DNA from: Lachnospiraceae bacterium
Lineage (GTDB): Bacteria > Bacillota > Clostridia > Lachnospirales > Lachnospiraceae
Assembly (NCBI GenBank): GCA_900766915.1
Contig: CAAFXE010000294.1
Location: 1 to 13,919 of the forward strand
Direction of reading: 5' to 3'
Length of the DNA stretch: 13,919 nt
Below, piece after piece: positions 6,061-13,919 of the stretch. Made by a program: the position numbers and the translations under genes. How positions within the stretch are numbered: the stretch's first letter is position 1; each line of letters begins with the position of its first letter. Below the pieces are notes generated by a model, which saw nothing but the letters and a program-made list of their open reading frames with translations, was not told where the DNA came from and did not search any database.

Positions 6061-8526
6061 CTAAAACGTATCAACAAGCGTCGTAATTGCAAGTCGTTTT
6101 TTCAAATCGTTTGCATCTGCAAAACTACCGTTTTGAATGTCCGCCTTTTGAATTGTCGTCCTTATCTTTTTCTCATTCGAAATGGTAAAGAAATTATCGC
6201 TAAAAATAACATCTGCGTCCTCAAAATCCAATTCAACAAATGGGGCAAATCCATCACCGGAAATGGTAATTTCAAAGTAATCCTTTGTTTCCTCCACCGC
6301 CGTATCAATATGAACCCTCGGAAGTTCCAAATGCTTATATGGAATGAACGTATCCGTATCAATAAGAATCGTCCCATCTTCCAGTAGCACCTCCGCTTCA
6401 ATGTAAATATCCGCGCGCTCCAGCCAATCTGATTCCATCTTGCACGCTATCAGTTTATCAGCGTTAAAAGCGGCAACCTTTGCTGTTGTGCTGCATTCGT
6501 ATACGATTCCAAAATGAGTATCTCGAATCCGCAAAAATGCTTCCCGACAGATTATCTCTTCATGTGTTTCGTTCTCTAAGAAAACAGAAATTTCATGCTC
6601 GCACTTGCAGATACTCACTTCAATCGGAGCATAAAATTTTCTCGCCATATAGTGAAGCGCCTTCCACCGACCGTAATAATCGATGCTTGCCCAGGATGCG
6701 ACCGGCCAGTTATCATTGATTTGCCAATACAATGTTCCCATGCAACGGCCCCTATTTCTTCTCCAATGTTCCACTCCACTTTTGATTGCTATTCCCTGCA
6801 ATATTTGCGAAACATACAGTAAGCTTTTAAAATCCTTTGGATATCTAAAATTTTCCGACAAATAATATAGGATTTTTCCATTTGCCGAATCGTTTTTTTG
6901 ATGACTCTCCATGACCTTTGAGAAAATATTCCAATCCTCTTTGGGTGCGAACATGGCTATTGTTTTAAGACATGGAAATGACTGAAACCCAAATTCAGAG
7001 CAAAATCGAAAATAATATTTCCGATAATCACTAAACGGCTTCTGACCATGCCACACATCCCAATAATGCACATCCCCACGTTTATCTGAATCCGGTTCGT
7101 CAAAGCATCCGCCTGAAGATGGGGAAGACGGCCAATAAAAAGTTTGATCATCCACCGACCTTACCGCTTTGGGCAGGATTTCCTCAAACAGCTTAATATA
7201 ATCCGCACGCAGATAGGGTGATTCCTTCTGAAAATCTCCCCAGTGATGCCATGCCGATTCAATTTCATTATTGCCACACCATAATCCCAAAGAGGCATGG
7301 TGTCTGATTCGTCTCACGTTATCAATCGTTTCCCATCTAACCGTCTCCGCAAATTCCTCTGTCACATCATATACATTACAGGCATACATCAAATCTTGCC
7401 ATACGATTAGTCCATATCGATCGCACAAATCATAAAATTCATCGGATGGATAATATCCTCCGCCCCAGACTCGGATGCAATTAAAGTTTGCACGTACACA
7501 TGACTTCAACAAATAGGCGATTTTCTCTTTACTAATCCATGGATACACGGCATCCTCCGGGATATAATTCCCTCCCCGCGCAAATATCTTTTCACCATTT
7601 ACCAAAAAGACAAATTCATTTCCCCATTCATCCTCTTTCTGGCTGACAGTGATTGTTCGAAGACCTATTGTTTTCTCCAAAACCGTTTCTTGCCCGATTG
7701 ACAGTTTCAAACGATATAGCGGCTGACTCCCGTATCCATTTGGCCACCAGAGTTTTGGGTTCTTTACCGGGATTTCCGCTTCGTAAAGACAGGGAGCAAC
7801 TTTTCTTACCTCTGCCGGAAGGTGTTTCCGGCTTTCCGGTTCCTCAAGTGATGCCTCCACCTGCTTCTTCGTTTCCTCCGACAAGGTAATCTCTATCTTA
7901 ATCCGCACGGTTCCGTCTTTTTCATGCACTTGCCTAATTCTTGTATCCTCAATTTGCGTTCCGCTGCTAGCCACAAGATAAATATCCCGCCAGATTCCTG
8001 CATCGACAAGTTGTGGCCCCCAATCCCACCCAAACATGGAATGTGCCTTGCGAATCAGCTGATTTCCTTCCATCGCCCCGCAAGTGACATAATGTATTTG
8101 CTTATTCTCCCGGTATTGATAATTTCGTATGTACTGCAAAACGGAATGAAATACAATGCGTATTTCATTCTGTCCTTCCTTTATATAATCTTTCACGGAA
8201 AAAGAATAGGTACGATGCATATTATTGGTTGTTGCAATTTCCACATCGTTGATAAAAATCTGTGTCAGTGTATCTAATCCTTCACATACAAGCTGAATTT
8301 CCCTATTCCTTAATATTTCCGCATTCATTTCGAAAAAGCGCACAAATTCATAATCCTTCTCAAACAAACTTCGAATGCGATATTCGTTTTCGCCCACATA
8401 CGGATGTTCAATCTTACCGGCGGCATACAGCCCCGAAATTACAGAACCGGGGACCTTAACAGGGCAAAGCACTTTTCCGTTTTCATCTCTTAGTTCCCAA
8501 ATACCATTCAATTCCAGTATTGTCAT
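6061..8526 (-). CDS. Beta-mannosidase, GH2 family
   Basis: 821 residues, typical of GH2 beta-mannosidases. N-terminal sugar-binding jelly roll (about 1-190), immunoglobulin-like domain (about 191-300), TIM barrel (about 301-620) and C-terminal beta domains. General acid/base E421 lies in LWCGNNEIESAW and nucleophile E511 in FCSEFGFQS; the SEFGFQS form and the MFGWDWGP motif (about 164-171) mark mannosidases rather than beta-galactosidases or glucuronidases of the same family. It removes terminal beta-mannose from the non-reducing end of manno-oligosaccharides. With no signal peptide it works on imported substrates. Its ATG overlaps the esterase stop codon (ATGA at 8526-8523) behind an AGGAG/AAAGG site, and its stop codon overlaps the ribosome binding site of the chemoreceptor gene. 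Release of mannose from N-glycan cores is an alternative use. Confidence 0.94.
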   Translation of the reverse strand: MTILELNGIWELRDENGKVLCPVKVPGSVISGLYAAGKIEHPYVGENEYRIRSLFEKDYEFVRFFEMNAEILRNREIQLVCEGLDTLTQIFINDVEIATTNNMHRTYSFSVKDYIKEGQNEIRIVFHSVLQYIRNYQYRENKQIHYVTCGAMEGNQLIRKAHSMFGWDWGPQLVDAGIWRDIYLVASSGTQIEDTRIRQVHEKDGTVRIKIEITLSEETKKQVEASLEEPESRKHLPAEVRKVAPCLYEAEIPVKNPKLWWPNGYGSQPLYRLKLSIGQETVLEKTIGLRTITVSQKEDEWGNEFVFLVNGEKIFARGGNYIPEDAVYPWISKEKIAYLLKSCVRANFNCIRVWGGGYYPSDEFYDLCDRYGLIVWQDLMYACNVYDVTEEFAETVRWETIDNVRRIRHHASLGLWCGNNEIESAWHHWGDFQKESPYLRADYIKLFEEILPKAVRSVDDQTFYWPSSPSSGGCFDEPDSDKRGDVHYWDVWHGQKPFSDYRKYYFRFCSEFGFQSFPCLKTIAMFAPKEDWNIFSKVMESHQKNDSANGKILYYLSENFRYPKDFKSLLYVSQILQGIAIKSGVEHWRRNRGRCMGTLYWQINDNWPVASWASIDYYGRWKALHYMARKFYAPIEVSICKCEHEISVFLENETHEEIICREAFLRIRDTHFGIVYECSTTAKVAAFNADKLIACKMESDWLERADIYIEAEVLLEDGTILIDTDTFIPYKHLELPRVHIDTAVEETKDYFEITISGDGFAPFVELDFEDADVIFSDNFFTISNEKKIRTTIQKADIQNGSFADANDLKKRLAITTLVDTF

Positions 8527-9605
8527 TCCCTTTCTCCTACCCTTCTCTTATCGATAAAAGATTGCAGCGAAAGCAGATACTCGGATAACACTTCTGCCGC
8601 CTGCCGGTGTGCCAAAAGGCCAGGATGCTCCCTTGCACCCACCGTCTCAGAGGTCGTAGCAGGCAGTTGCATATAATGGATCCTTGTATCCCCTGTCTGT
8701 CGGCTGTATATGTCGATGGAATGCACAATCGGTATCTGCATTGTGTCCCCAAGCATCCCATATGCCCATATAATCTCCGCTTTTGGATTACATCTCCTGA
8801 TTTTTCTCAAAAAATCTACCGCGGCAGTTTCAAATTCGGACAGCTCATGAGTAAAATCAGCCATTGCAAATGCCGATTCATCATTTGTTCCCAAATTGAT
8901 AATCACCGCATCCGGTTGCCACCCTGTAAAGTCATAATCATCCTGTGCTCCAAGCAAAAGATTATGTTCTCCGGTCAACACCCCACATATTTTTTCATAT
9001 TTTCTCGGCAGCACTCGATCCGTATCCCCATCCCAGCTGGCAAACAGTCCCCAGCCGCTCTGCGAGCATATCCGATAATCGGCATTCAACTTCTCTGCTG
9101 TAATTGCCGCATAACTGTTTACTCCGCTGAAGAGCATCGATACCCAGTCGCTTTCTTCCTTTGCGCCAAAAATTCCTTCGCCGGAGGTAATGCTATCTCC
9201 GATAAATTCCAGTTTATAATCCTTTTCCTGCAAGGGGCAGAATTCCCCATCTGTATAAAGTGCATGAATCTGCAGACAGCATGCTTCATCATCGTGCATT
9301 GCCTGAGAGTCTTTTACAAATCGTACATGCTTACATTCCTTTGGATTTCGATTCCGAAAAAGGCATATTTGATATCTTCCCTTAACGGCCATTTGACGTG
9401 CGATCGGCGCACCATTAATCAAAATAGAAAACCACGGCTCCTGGGTATCGTAATCGGCCTCAATTTCACACCACAGTTCTGAAGCTCTCACATTTACTTC
9501 AAATCCACTTGCCGTCCAAAAAAGTGTCAACGGTCTCAGATTTTCTGTTGTTCTCCCGTTTATTTTCAAGTTATCTATTTGTGGCAATTCATATCTCTTT
9601 AGCAT
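8523..9605 (-). CDS. SGNH carbohydrate esterase, CE2-like
   Basis: 360 residues from the chosen start. An N-terminal beta-sandwich (about 1-125) is followed by an SGNH hydrolase domain: block I LEFIGDSITSGEG with nucleophile S138, block II SQSGWG (about 181-186), block III INLGTNDES with N241, block V GAREHPG with H327. The usual Asp three residues before the His is replaced by Ala, consistent with a Ser-His dyad as known in CE2 acetyl esterases, which also have this two-domain layout. It probably removes acetyl groups from acetylated (galacto)gluco-mannan oligosaccharides in the cytoplasm so that the mannosidase can proceed; another acetylated sugar is possible. Start choice: the frame extends five codons upstream to a TTG at 9620, but the ATG at 9605 has AAAGGAG (9617-9611) 5 bases before it, and that site lies inside the longer version. 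It overlaps the mannosidase start by ATGA. Confidence 0.85.
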   Translation of the reverse strand: MLKRYELPQIDNLKINGRTTENLRPLTLFWTASGFEVNVRASELWCEIEADYDTQEPWFSILINGAPIARQMAVKGRYQICLFRNRNPKECKHVRFVKDSQAMHDDEACCLQIHALYTDGEFCPLQEKDYKLEFIGDSITSGEGIFGAKEESDWVSMLFSGVNSYAAITAEKLNADYRICSQSGWGLFASWDGDTDRVLPRKYEKICGVLTGEHNLLLGAQDDYDFTGWQPDAVIINLGTNDESAFAMADFTHELSEFETAAVDFLRKIRRCNPKAEIIWAYGMLGDTMQIPIVHSIDIYSRQTGDTRIHYMQLPATTSETVGAREHPGLLAHRQAAEVLSEYLLSLQSFIDKRRVGERE

Positions 9606-9624
9606 TTTTTCTCCTTTCAATCAT

Positions 9625-9666
9625 AAAAAAAGATACATCCATTCCAAAAACGAAACAGATGTGTCT
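9625..9666 (-). terminator. Weak terminator-like hairpin between epimerase and esterase genes
   Basis: Read on the minus strand, AGACACATC (9666-9658) pairs with GATGTATCT (9639-9631) with one C-A mismatch around an 18-base loop, followed directly by a run of seven T (9631-9625). It begins 8 bases after the epimerase stop codon. The long loop and mismatch make it a leaky terminator or attenuator at most; it would lower expression of the distal genes relative to the proximal ones. Confidence 0.4.
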
Positions 9667-9674
9667 AAACGAAA

Positions 9675-10547
9675 CTATGAAAACATGATCTTGTAGCTAT
9701 GTTGAAACACTTCTTGGGGTGCAAGAACATTGCTCCATTCCCGCTCCTCCAATGAGCCTGAAAAATCACTCCTATCGCATCTTCCGAACCATGGCTCAAT
9801 GCATACAAACGGGGCATGCTTTCTCTCAGGAGACCAAATTCCAACTACAGGAGAATCAAAGCTAAGGGTGACGTATGGATTTCCTTCCGGTGTGACAAGA
9901 GCCACCTCTGATAATTGTGAATCTTCAAATACGTAAGCACTTTCATCAAAAAAATGGTCTTGCAACAGAACACACTCGTTCTCCAACAAAAGCTTATAAG
10001 TTTTGTCCAGCAAAAGTCCATCTGCATTTAAAAAGCGATATGACAATTCCTTCTTCTTTGGAAACATAAGACGATAAGGTGCTTCAAGGCTCTCCGCCCA
10101 TGGACATACAAAAGCCGGATGCGCTCCGATTGAAAAATACATCTTTTCCATTTCATCTTCATTTCGAACCTGCCAAAGAACTTCTATGCAATTGTCATAA
10201 ATGCGGTACCCAATTTTAAGGGAAAATGCAAACGGATAAACCTGCATCGTCTTCTCGTTATTGCACAGTTCAAACCATATTTCCTTATCATCCTGTCCTT
10301 TGCAAACAAAGTCCATATCTCTTGCAAAACCATGCTGTCCCATGGAATATTTCTGGTTATGATAACGATAAACACAGTCCTTAAATTTTCCCACTACCGG
10401 GAATAGCACCGGCGCATGTCTTCCCCAATAAGTGCTGTCAGCACTCCATATATACTCGTTTCCCTTGTTGTTTTTCACAGAACAAATTTCTGCTCCATGG
10501 GAATCGATTGTGACAGAAATTATCCCGTTATTTAAATAATATTCCAT
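9675..10547 (-). CDS. Aldose 1-epimerase family protein (LacX/YeaD-like)
   Basis: 290 residues, the length of the LacX/YeaD branch of the aldose 1-epimerase (galactose mutarotase) superfamily. Visible motifs on the single beta-sandwich domain: GRHAPVLFPVVG (about 42-53), QHGFARD with H72, FSIGAHPAF with H143, and CIEPWFGRCD with E251; by analogy H143 and E251 would be the acid/base residues. It interconverts alpha and beta anomers of free sugars or sugar phosphates, which speeds entry of products released by a beta-mannosidase and an alpha-galactosidase into kinases. Exact substrate unknown; LacX-type proteins often lack clear mutarotase assignments. It starts 13 bp after the stop of the diguanylate cyclase gene, with GGAAGAG as ribosome binding site, clearly in one operon. 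Confidence 0.88.
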   Translation of the reverse strand: MEYYLNNGIISVTIDSHGAEICSVKNNKGNEYIWSADSTYWGRHAPVLFPVVGKFKDCVYRYHNQKYSMGQHGFARDMDFVCKGQDDKEIWFELCNNEKTMQVYPFAFSLKIGYRIYDNCIEVLWQVRNEDEMEKMYFSIGAHPAFVCPWAESLEAPYRLMFPKKKELSYRFLNADGLLLDKTYKLLLENECVLLQDHFFDESAYVFEDSQLSEVALVTPEGNPYVTLSFDSPVVGIWSPERKHAPFVCIEPWFGRCDRSDFSGSLEEREWSNVLAPQEVFQHSYKIMFS

Positions 10548-10560
10548 ATTGCTCTTCCAA

Positions 10561-12858
10561 TCATCCTACGTTTTCCTTTGCCACCACCTTAGAGCGGCTC
10601 TGTTTCTCGATATATAATTTTTCATCCGCAAATGCCAGCGCATCTGAAAGCTCCGTCCCCTCATCCTTATCTATGACATAAAAACCAACAGAAACGGTAA
10701 TGTTATACGCTTTATCGCTCTCCGAATTAAAATTACCAAATGAATGATACAACCTATTCTTTATCGTCGATAGGTCTTCCCCGGTATAAGCTGTTAAAAG
10801 TGCAAACTCATCTCCCCCGATTCGCCCAATAACTCCATCCGAGAAAACCTCTGTTAAGATTCGGCTGATTAATTGAATAGAAAAATCGCCTTCATCATGA
10901 CCGTAACGATCATTTATAATCTTGAGATTATTCATATCTACAAATCCCACCAGCACACTTCTATTGTGCTTTCGGTGTTGATCCAGGGCGTTGGCTGCTT
11001 CCTCCATGAACCCACGTCTGTTCAAACACCCCGATAGTCCATCCAATTTTGCAAGGGCGTCCAAAGCAATATTATTTTCTTTCAAGACAACCAGGCTCTT
11101 TTCATACTCATTTTGAATATCCTCATTCACTTTTAGCAAATGAAGCATTTTTGCAGCCACTCCAAGCTGGTTTGCTAAAAACTCTCCGTTTTCAAAGACT
11201 TTCTCCGACATGTCGCACAGCAATATTCCATACAGCACTTCGTTTGAAAACAGAGGTAATAGGACCTTGAATGTTACCCCCTCAAGGGCCGAATTATTGC
11301 GGAAAATGTCTTTGGAACGTCTTCTTCTGGATTGTCCAAATGTCACTTGTATTTTCCCGTTATTTAATGCGGCTCTGATAATAATATGATTGGGAACGAC
11401 AAACTTCTCTTGCTCCAAATGAAAAATTGGGTTTTCATATGTATAGATAACCGCATGCTGTATATCTAGCCAATCCAAATTTTTTAACAGCACTTCATAG
11501 TTTTGGCTATTCCCCTTTTCAAACTGCATGCTTTGGGTAACGAACGTCTTCAAATCATAATCCTTCTGATTCTGCAAATCAAAAATATTACCTTGATGCT
11601 GTTCCTCCGAAACAATAAAACTGTGGTATATATTACTGATGTTGACAAAAATCTTTTGAATATGGTTGCTGTTTCCGTGCCTCTCCAACATCAATTGACT
11701 AATTTCTTCTACGTGAACCAACAGGTTCTCCACATCTGCATATTCTAAGGCACCCATTTGGAAAAAGGCCCCTATCAATTTCGATAATACCCCATCCACA
11801 TAAGTCTTTTCCGATAAGTCCTCCGCCACATAGAAATCAATAATGATCTCCATAATCGTATGAAAAAGAGTTCGAAGGTGATTATCGTTTTCCACCATTA
11901 CATAGCGATAGAAAATATCGTTGAAGTACGCGTCAATGTTCGCGGGATCTAGACGCTTAAGCATAGCATCCTTGCGTTTCAGTTTTTCCTTGCCGAATGA
12001 TTCCCTTTTAATAAATTGTGTCGGAATAACTATGCTTTGAACCTCTTTTCCATCCAACAAGTCCAGGGAAAGCTCAAGGGCTTTGCCTCCCAGCACCATA
12101 GCATCCGCCATGACCGTTGAAAGAGATGGTTTTGCCTTTGCCCCCTGAATCGTATTGTCATATCCCATGACATAGATGTCTTTTCCCAACTCTATTCCAC
12201 GTTCTTTTGCAGCAGCATAAACCCCGAATGCAGTCTCATCATTTACGCAACAAAATGCTTCAACATCCGGATTTGCTTCTAAATATTGCAATATCAATTC
12301 TTTCTGATATCTTGAAAGATTCCCTTGGATAAAATTGCAGTCCTCCACCGGGATAGCATGTTGCTCCAACACACGAATAAAGGTTTGCTTCCGTTCAAAT
12401 GCATCCGTATTGTTATCAGGTCCCCCCACCATAGCGATTTTTGTACAGCCCAAAACATCAATTAAATACTCAAGCCCTTCTTTTATTCCGGTGCTGTTAT
12501 CATAATTGACATTAATAAAGCCCTCCCTTTTTTCTCCAATCAGAATCGTCGGGATATCCCTATATGCACTTAAAAAATTCATTATTGTTGCGTCATCCGC
12601 ATAGCAGCCAATACTTCCCGCTGTAATAAGCAACGCGTCACACCGCTGCGCATCTGCATAGGGAAAAAGCGTGTTGTATTGATATTCATATATTAAATCC
12701 TTCGAATCTTTTAGGTCTCTTCCTATATATTTTCCCGGAATAATAACAATATCTACATTTTTCCCCTGTGCAGCCTTCATCACTCCACGGCAGGTTTGAA
12801 CTGTAAAGTCATCTGCAATTCCACCAACCAGTAGCCCAATAACTCTTCTTTTTCCCAT
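10561..12858 (-). CDS. Cytoplasmic sugar-sensor diguanylate cyclase: LacI-type ligand domain + GAF-like + GGDEF
   Basis: A 765-residue signalling protein. Residues about 5-288 form a LacI/GalR-type periplasmic-binding fold: RVIGLLVGGIADD at the start, CCVNDETAFGVYAAAKERGI (about 203-222), VMGYDN and a C-terminal strand VIPTQFIKRESF. The helix-turn-helix that precedes this fold in repressors is absent, and there is no signal peptide or membrane helix, so it is a cytoplasmic sensor that does not bind DNA. Residues about 310-445 look helical, about 450-575 GAF-like, then a coiled linker leads to the GGDEF domain (about 602-757) with metal ligand D641 (FVDMNNLKIINDRYGHDEGD) and an intact GGDEF at 681-685. 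It should make c-di-GMP from GTP under control of a bound sugar. The inhibitory RxxD site before GGDEF is missing (FSDG). It starts 23 bp after the phosphohexomutase stop, with AAGGGGG as ribosome binding site. Confidence 0.9.
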   Translation of the reverse strand: MGKRRVIGLLVGGIADDFTVQTCRGVMKAAQGKNVDIVIIPGKYIGRDLKDSKDLIYEYQYNTLFPYADAQRCDALLITAGSIGCYADDATIMNFLSAYRDIPTILIGEKREGFINVNYDNSTGIKEGLEYLIDVLGCTKIAMVGGPDNNTDAFERKQTFIRVLEQHAIPVEDCNFIQGNLSRYQKELILQYLEANPDVEAFCCVNDETAFGVYAAAKERGIELGKDIYVMGYDNTIQGAKAKPSLSTVMADAMVLGGKALELSLDLLDGKEVQSIVIPTQFIKRESFGKEKLKRKDAMLKRLDPANIDAYFNDIFYRYVMVENDNHLRTLFHTIMEIIIDFYVAEDLSEKTYVDGVLSKLIGAFFQMGALEYADVENLLVHVEEISQLMLERHGNSNHIQKIFVNISNIYHSFIVSEEQHQGNIFDLQNQKDYDLKTFVTQSMQFEKGNSQNYEVLLKNLDWLDIQHAVIYTYENPIFHLEQEKFVVPNHIIIRAALNNGKIQVTFGQSRRRRSKDIFRNNSALEGVTFKVLLPLFSNEVLYGILLCDMSEKVFENGEFLANQLGVAAKMLHLLKVNEDIQNEYEKSLVVLKENNIALDALAKLDGLSGCLNRRGFMEEAANALDQHRKHNRSVLVGFVDMNNLKIINDRYGHDEGDFSIQLISRILTEVFSDGVIGRIGGDEFALLTAYTGEDLSTIKNRLYHSFGNFNSESDKAYNITVSVGFYVIDKDEGTELSDALAFADEKLYIEKQSRSKVVAKENVG

Positions 12859-12881
12859 GCAACCCCCTTCCCTTTACATTG

Positions 12882-13919
12882 CTAACTGTTTATGTGCTTC
12901 TCCAATTCAGTTACAAGAGCTTCTTCAACGGCAACTGCACTTGCTTCGTCCTTCGCATTGACAGAAATATATAATTTGAGTTTAGGCTCTGTTCCGGAGG
13001 GACGTACAACAACCGAACAATTTTTCTCCAAATAAAACTTTATAACGTCCGACTTCGGAAGCCCATCAATACCGGTATTATAATCCAAACATTTCTCTAC
13101 CTTCAGCCCTGCGAATTCATCAATCTCCTGGCGGAAAGACTTCATAATGTTCTGCATCTTTTCGAAGCCGGATGCCCCCTCAAATTCATAGGAATGTAAT
13201 GTATTTAGACAATAACCATATGTGTTATATAATTCATTTAATTTTTCCAGCAGGCTGATTCCTTTTGTCTTGTAATATGCAAACATTTCGCATATCAAAA
13301 AGGCTCCGTCTACCGCATCCTTATCCCTTACGTAGGAGCCGCTCAGGTATCCGTAGCTCTCCTCGAAACCAAAGATATAAGATTCAGCCATTCCTTCCGA
13401 TTCCAATCGCCCGATCTGCTCTCCGATGAACTTAAATCCGGTAAGCACATTTACTACCTTTACCCCGTAATGCTCAGCAATCTGCTGTCCCAGATCCGTT
13501 GTTACAATCGTTTTTACCATTACAGGTTTTGCCGGCATTGTATGATTTTCCATCCTTTTTGAGCAGATGTAATCAAGCAGCAGGCATCCCGTTTGATTTC
13601 CGGAGAGAAGCGTATATTCTCCATCATCATCTTTAACGGCAATTCCAACTCGATCACAGTCCGGGTCTGTTGCCAGAAGAAGATCCGCATTATTCTTTTT
13701 GGCGTACTCGATACCAAGTGCCATCGCCTCTTTGATCTCCGGATTCGGATAAGGACATGTCGGGAAATGTCCATCCGGCTGCTCCTGCTCCTTAACAACC
13801 GTAATATTGGTAAATCCGCTCTCATTTAAAGCACGTGTTACCGGTTTTAATCCGGTTCCGTTCAATGGAGAGTACACAATTGCAACATTTCTGTCGATTT
13901 TATCATTTTCGGATAAAAG
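12882..13919 (-). CDS. Phosphohexomutase (phosphoglucomutase/phosphomannomutase, PgcA-like), C-terminal part
   Basis: The frame is open to the right edge (LLSENDKIDRNVAIVYSPLN...), so the first part, including the active-site serine loop, is outside the window; an apparent start at 13877 is an internal GTG. The visible 345 residues contain the metal-binding loop DPDCDRVGIA, the sugar-specificity loop GFEESYGYLSG, DKDAVDGA, and the phosphate-binding loop RPSGTEPKLKLY near the end: domains 2 to 4 of the alpha-D-phosphohexomutase superfamily. The FEESYGYL form is typical of the longer PgcA-type phosphoglucomutases of Firmicutes. It interconverts hexose 1- and 6-phosphates, linking galactose or mannose from the glycosidases to glycolysis. 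Glucose versus mannose preference cannot be settled from the fragment. The gene stops 23 bp before the diguanylate cyclase gene with no hairpin between. Confidence 0.93.
   Translation of the reverse strand, partial: LLSENDKIDRNVAIVYSPLNGTGLKPVTRALNESGFTNITVVKEQEQPDGHFPTCPYPNPEIKEAMALGIEYAKKNNADLLLATDPDCDRVGIAVKDDDGEYTLLSGNQTGCLLLDYICSKRMENHTMPAKPVMVKTIVTTDLGQQIAEHYGVKVVNVLTGFKFIGEQIGRLESEGMAESYIFGFEESYGYLSGSYVRDKDAVDGAFLICEMFAYYKTKGISLLEKLNELYNTYGYCLNTLHSYEFEGASGFEKMQNIMKSFRQEIDEFAGLKVEKCLDYNTGIDGLPKSDVIKFYLEKNCSVVVRPSGTEPKLKLYISVNAKDEASAVAVEEALVTELEKHINS

Noticed and set aside
8607..9482. A 291-codon plus-strand ORF opposite the esterase gene
   Set aside because: It is fully antisense to a gene with clear SGNH catalytic motifs, its translation is rich in Cys, Ile and His with no recognisable domain, and it has no good ribosome binding site.
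10561..12858. Considered as a LacI-family transcriptional repressor of the operon
   Set aside because: The sequence begins within a few residues of the ligand-binding fold; there is no room for a helix-turn-helix, and no in-frame upstream coding exists before the phosphohexomutase stop.
13827..13877. Apparent start of the phosphohexomutase at 13877
   Set aside because: The codon is an internal GTG; the frame stays open to the window edge with sensible sequence, and the family's serine loop must lie further upstream.

Overview
The window comes from a low-GC Firmicute, most likely a gut clostridium of the Lachnospiraceae type. The evidence is A/T-rich spacers, strong AGGAGG-type ribosome binding sites, tight gene packing on one strand, and a set of cytoplasmic (signal-peptide-free) glycosidases like those these bacteria use to finish degrading imported plant mannan oligosaccharides. 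All convincing genes are on the minus strand, so transcription runs from high to low coordinates. The taxonomic call is inference.

Layout in transcription order. From 13919 to 12882 lies the C-terminal two thirds of a phosphohexomutase. It is followed 23 bp later by a 765-residue protein (12858-10561) with a LacI/GalR-type sugar-binding domain but no DNA-binding domain, fused through a helical and GAF-like middle to a GGDEF diguanylate cyclase domain. Next come a LacX/YeaD-like aldose 1-epimerase (10547-9675), an SGNH carbohydrate esterase resembling family CE2 (9605-8523), a GH2 beta-mannosidase (8526-6061, overlapping the esterase by ATGA) and a methyl-accepting chemotaxis protein (6051-3844) whose ribosome binding site overlaps the stop codon of the mannosidase. 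All gaps are short; a weak terminator-like hairpin between epimerase and esterase may grade expression.

After the chemotaxis gene a strong sigma-A-like promoter (3834-3805) opens a 378-bp non-coding stretch that can fold as a multi-helix RNA and ends with a 9-bp inverted repeat in front of a GH36 alpha-galactosidase (3465-1333). An OmpR-family response regulator (1293-607) follows 39 bp later. Its partner histidine kinase survives only as a 41-residue N-terminal stub, followed by frame-shifted coding debris (634-276). At the left edge a separate gene for a small AbrB-like protein starts (116-1) behind a near-consensus promoter whose start-site region is a perfect 30-bp palindrome.

Reading the locus together: alpha-galactosidase would remove galactose side groups, the esterase acetyl groups and the beta-mannosidase terminal beta-mannose; the epimerase and phosphohexomutase would feed the sugars into central metabolism. 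What is unusual is the signalling content inside the operon: a cytoplasmic sugar-binding-domain diguanylate cyclase and a transmembrane chemoreceptor are co-transcribed with the enzymes. This suggests that glycan use is wired to c-di-GMP and to motility. No transporter and no LacI/AraC-type transcription factor is present in the window; they may lie outside it.
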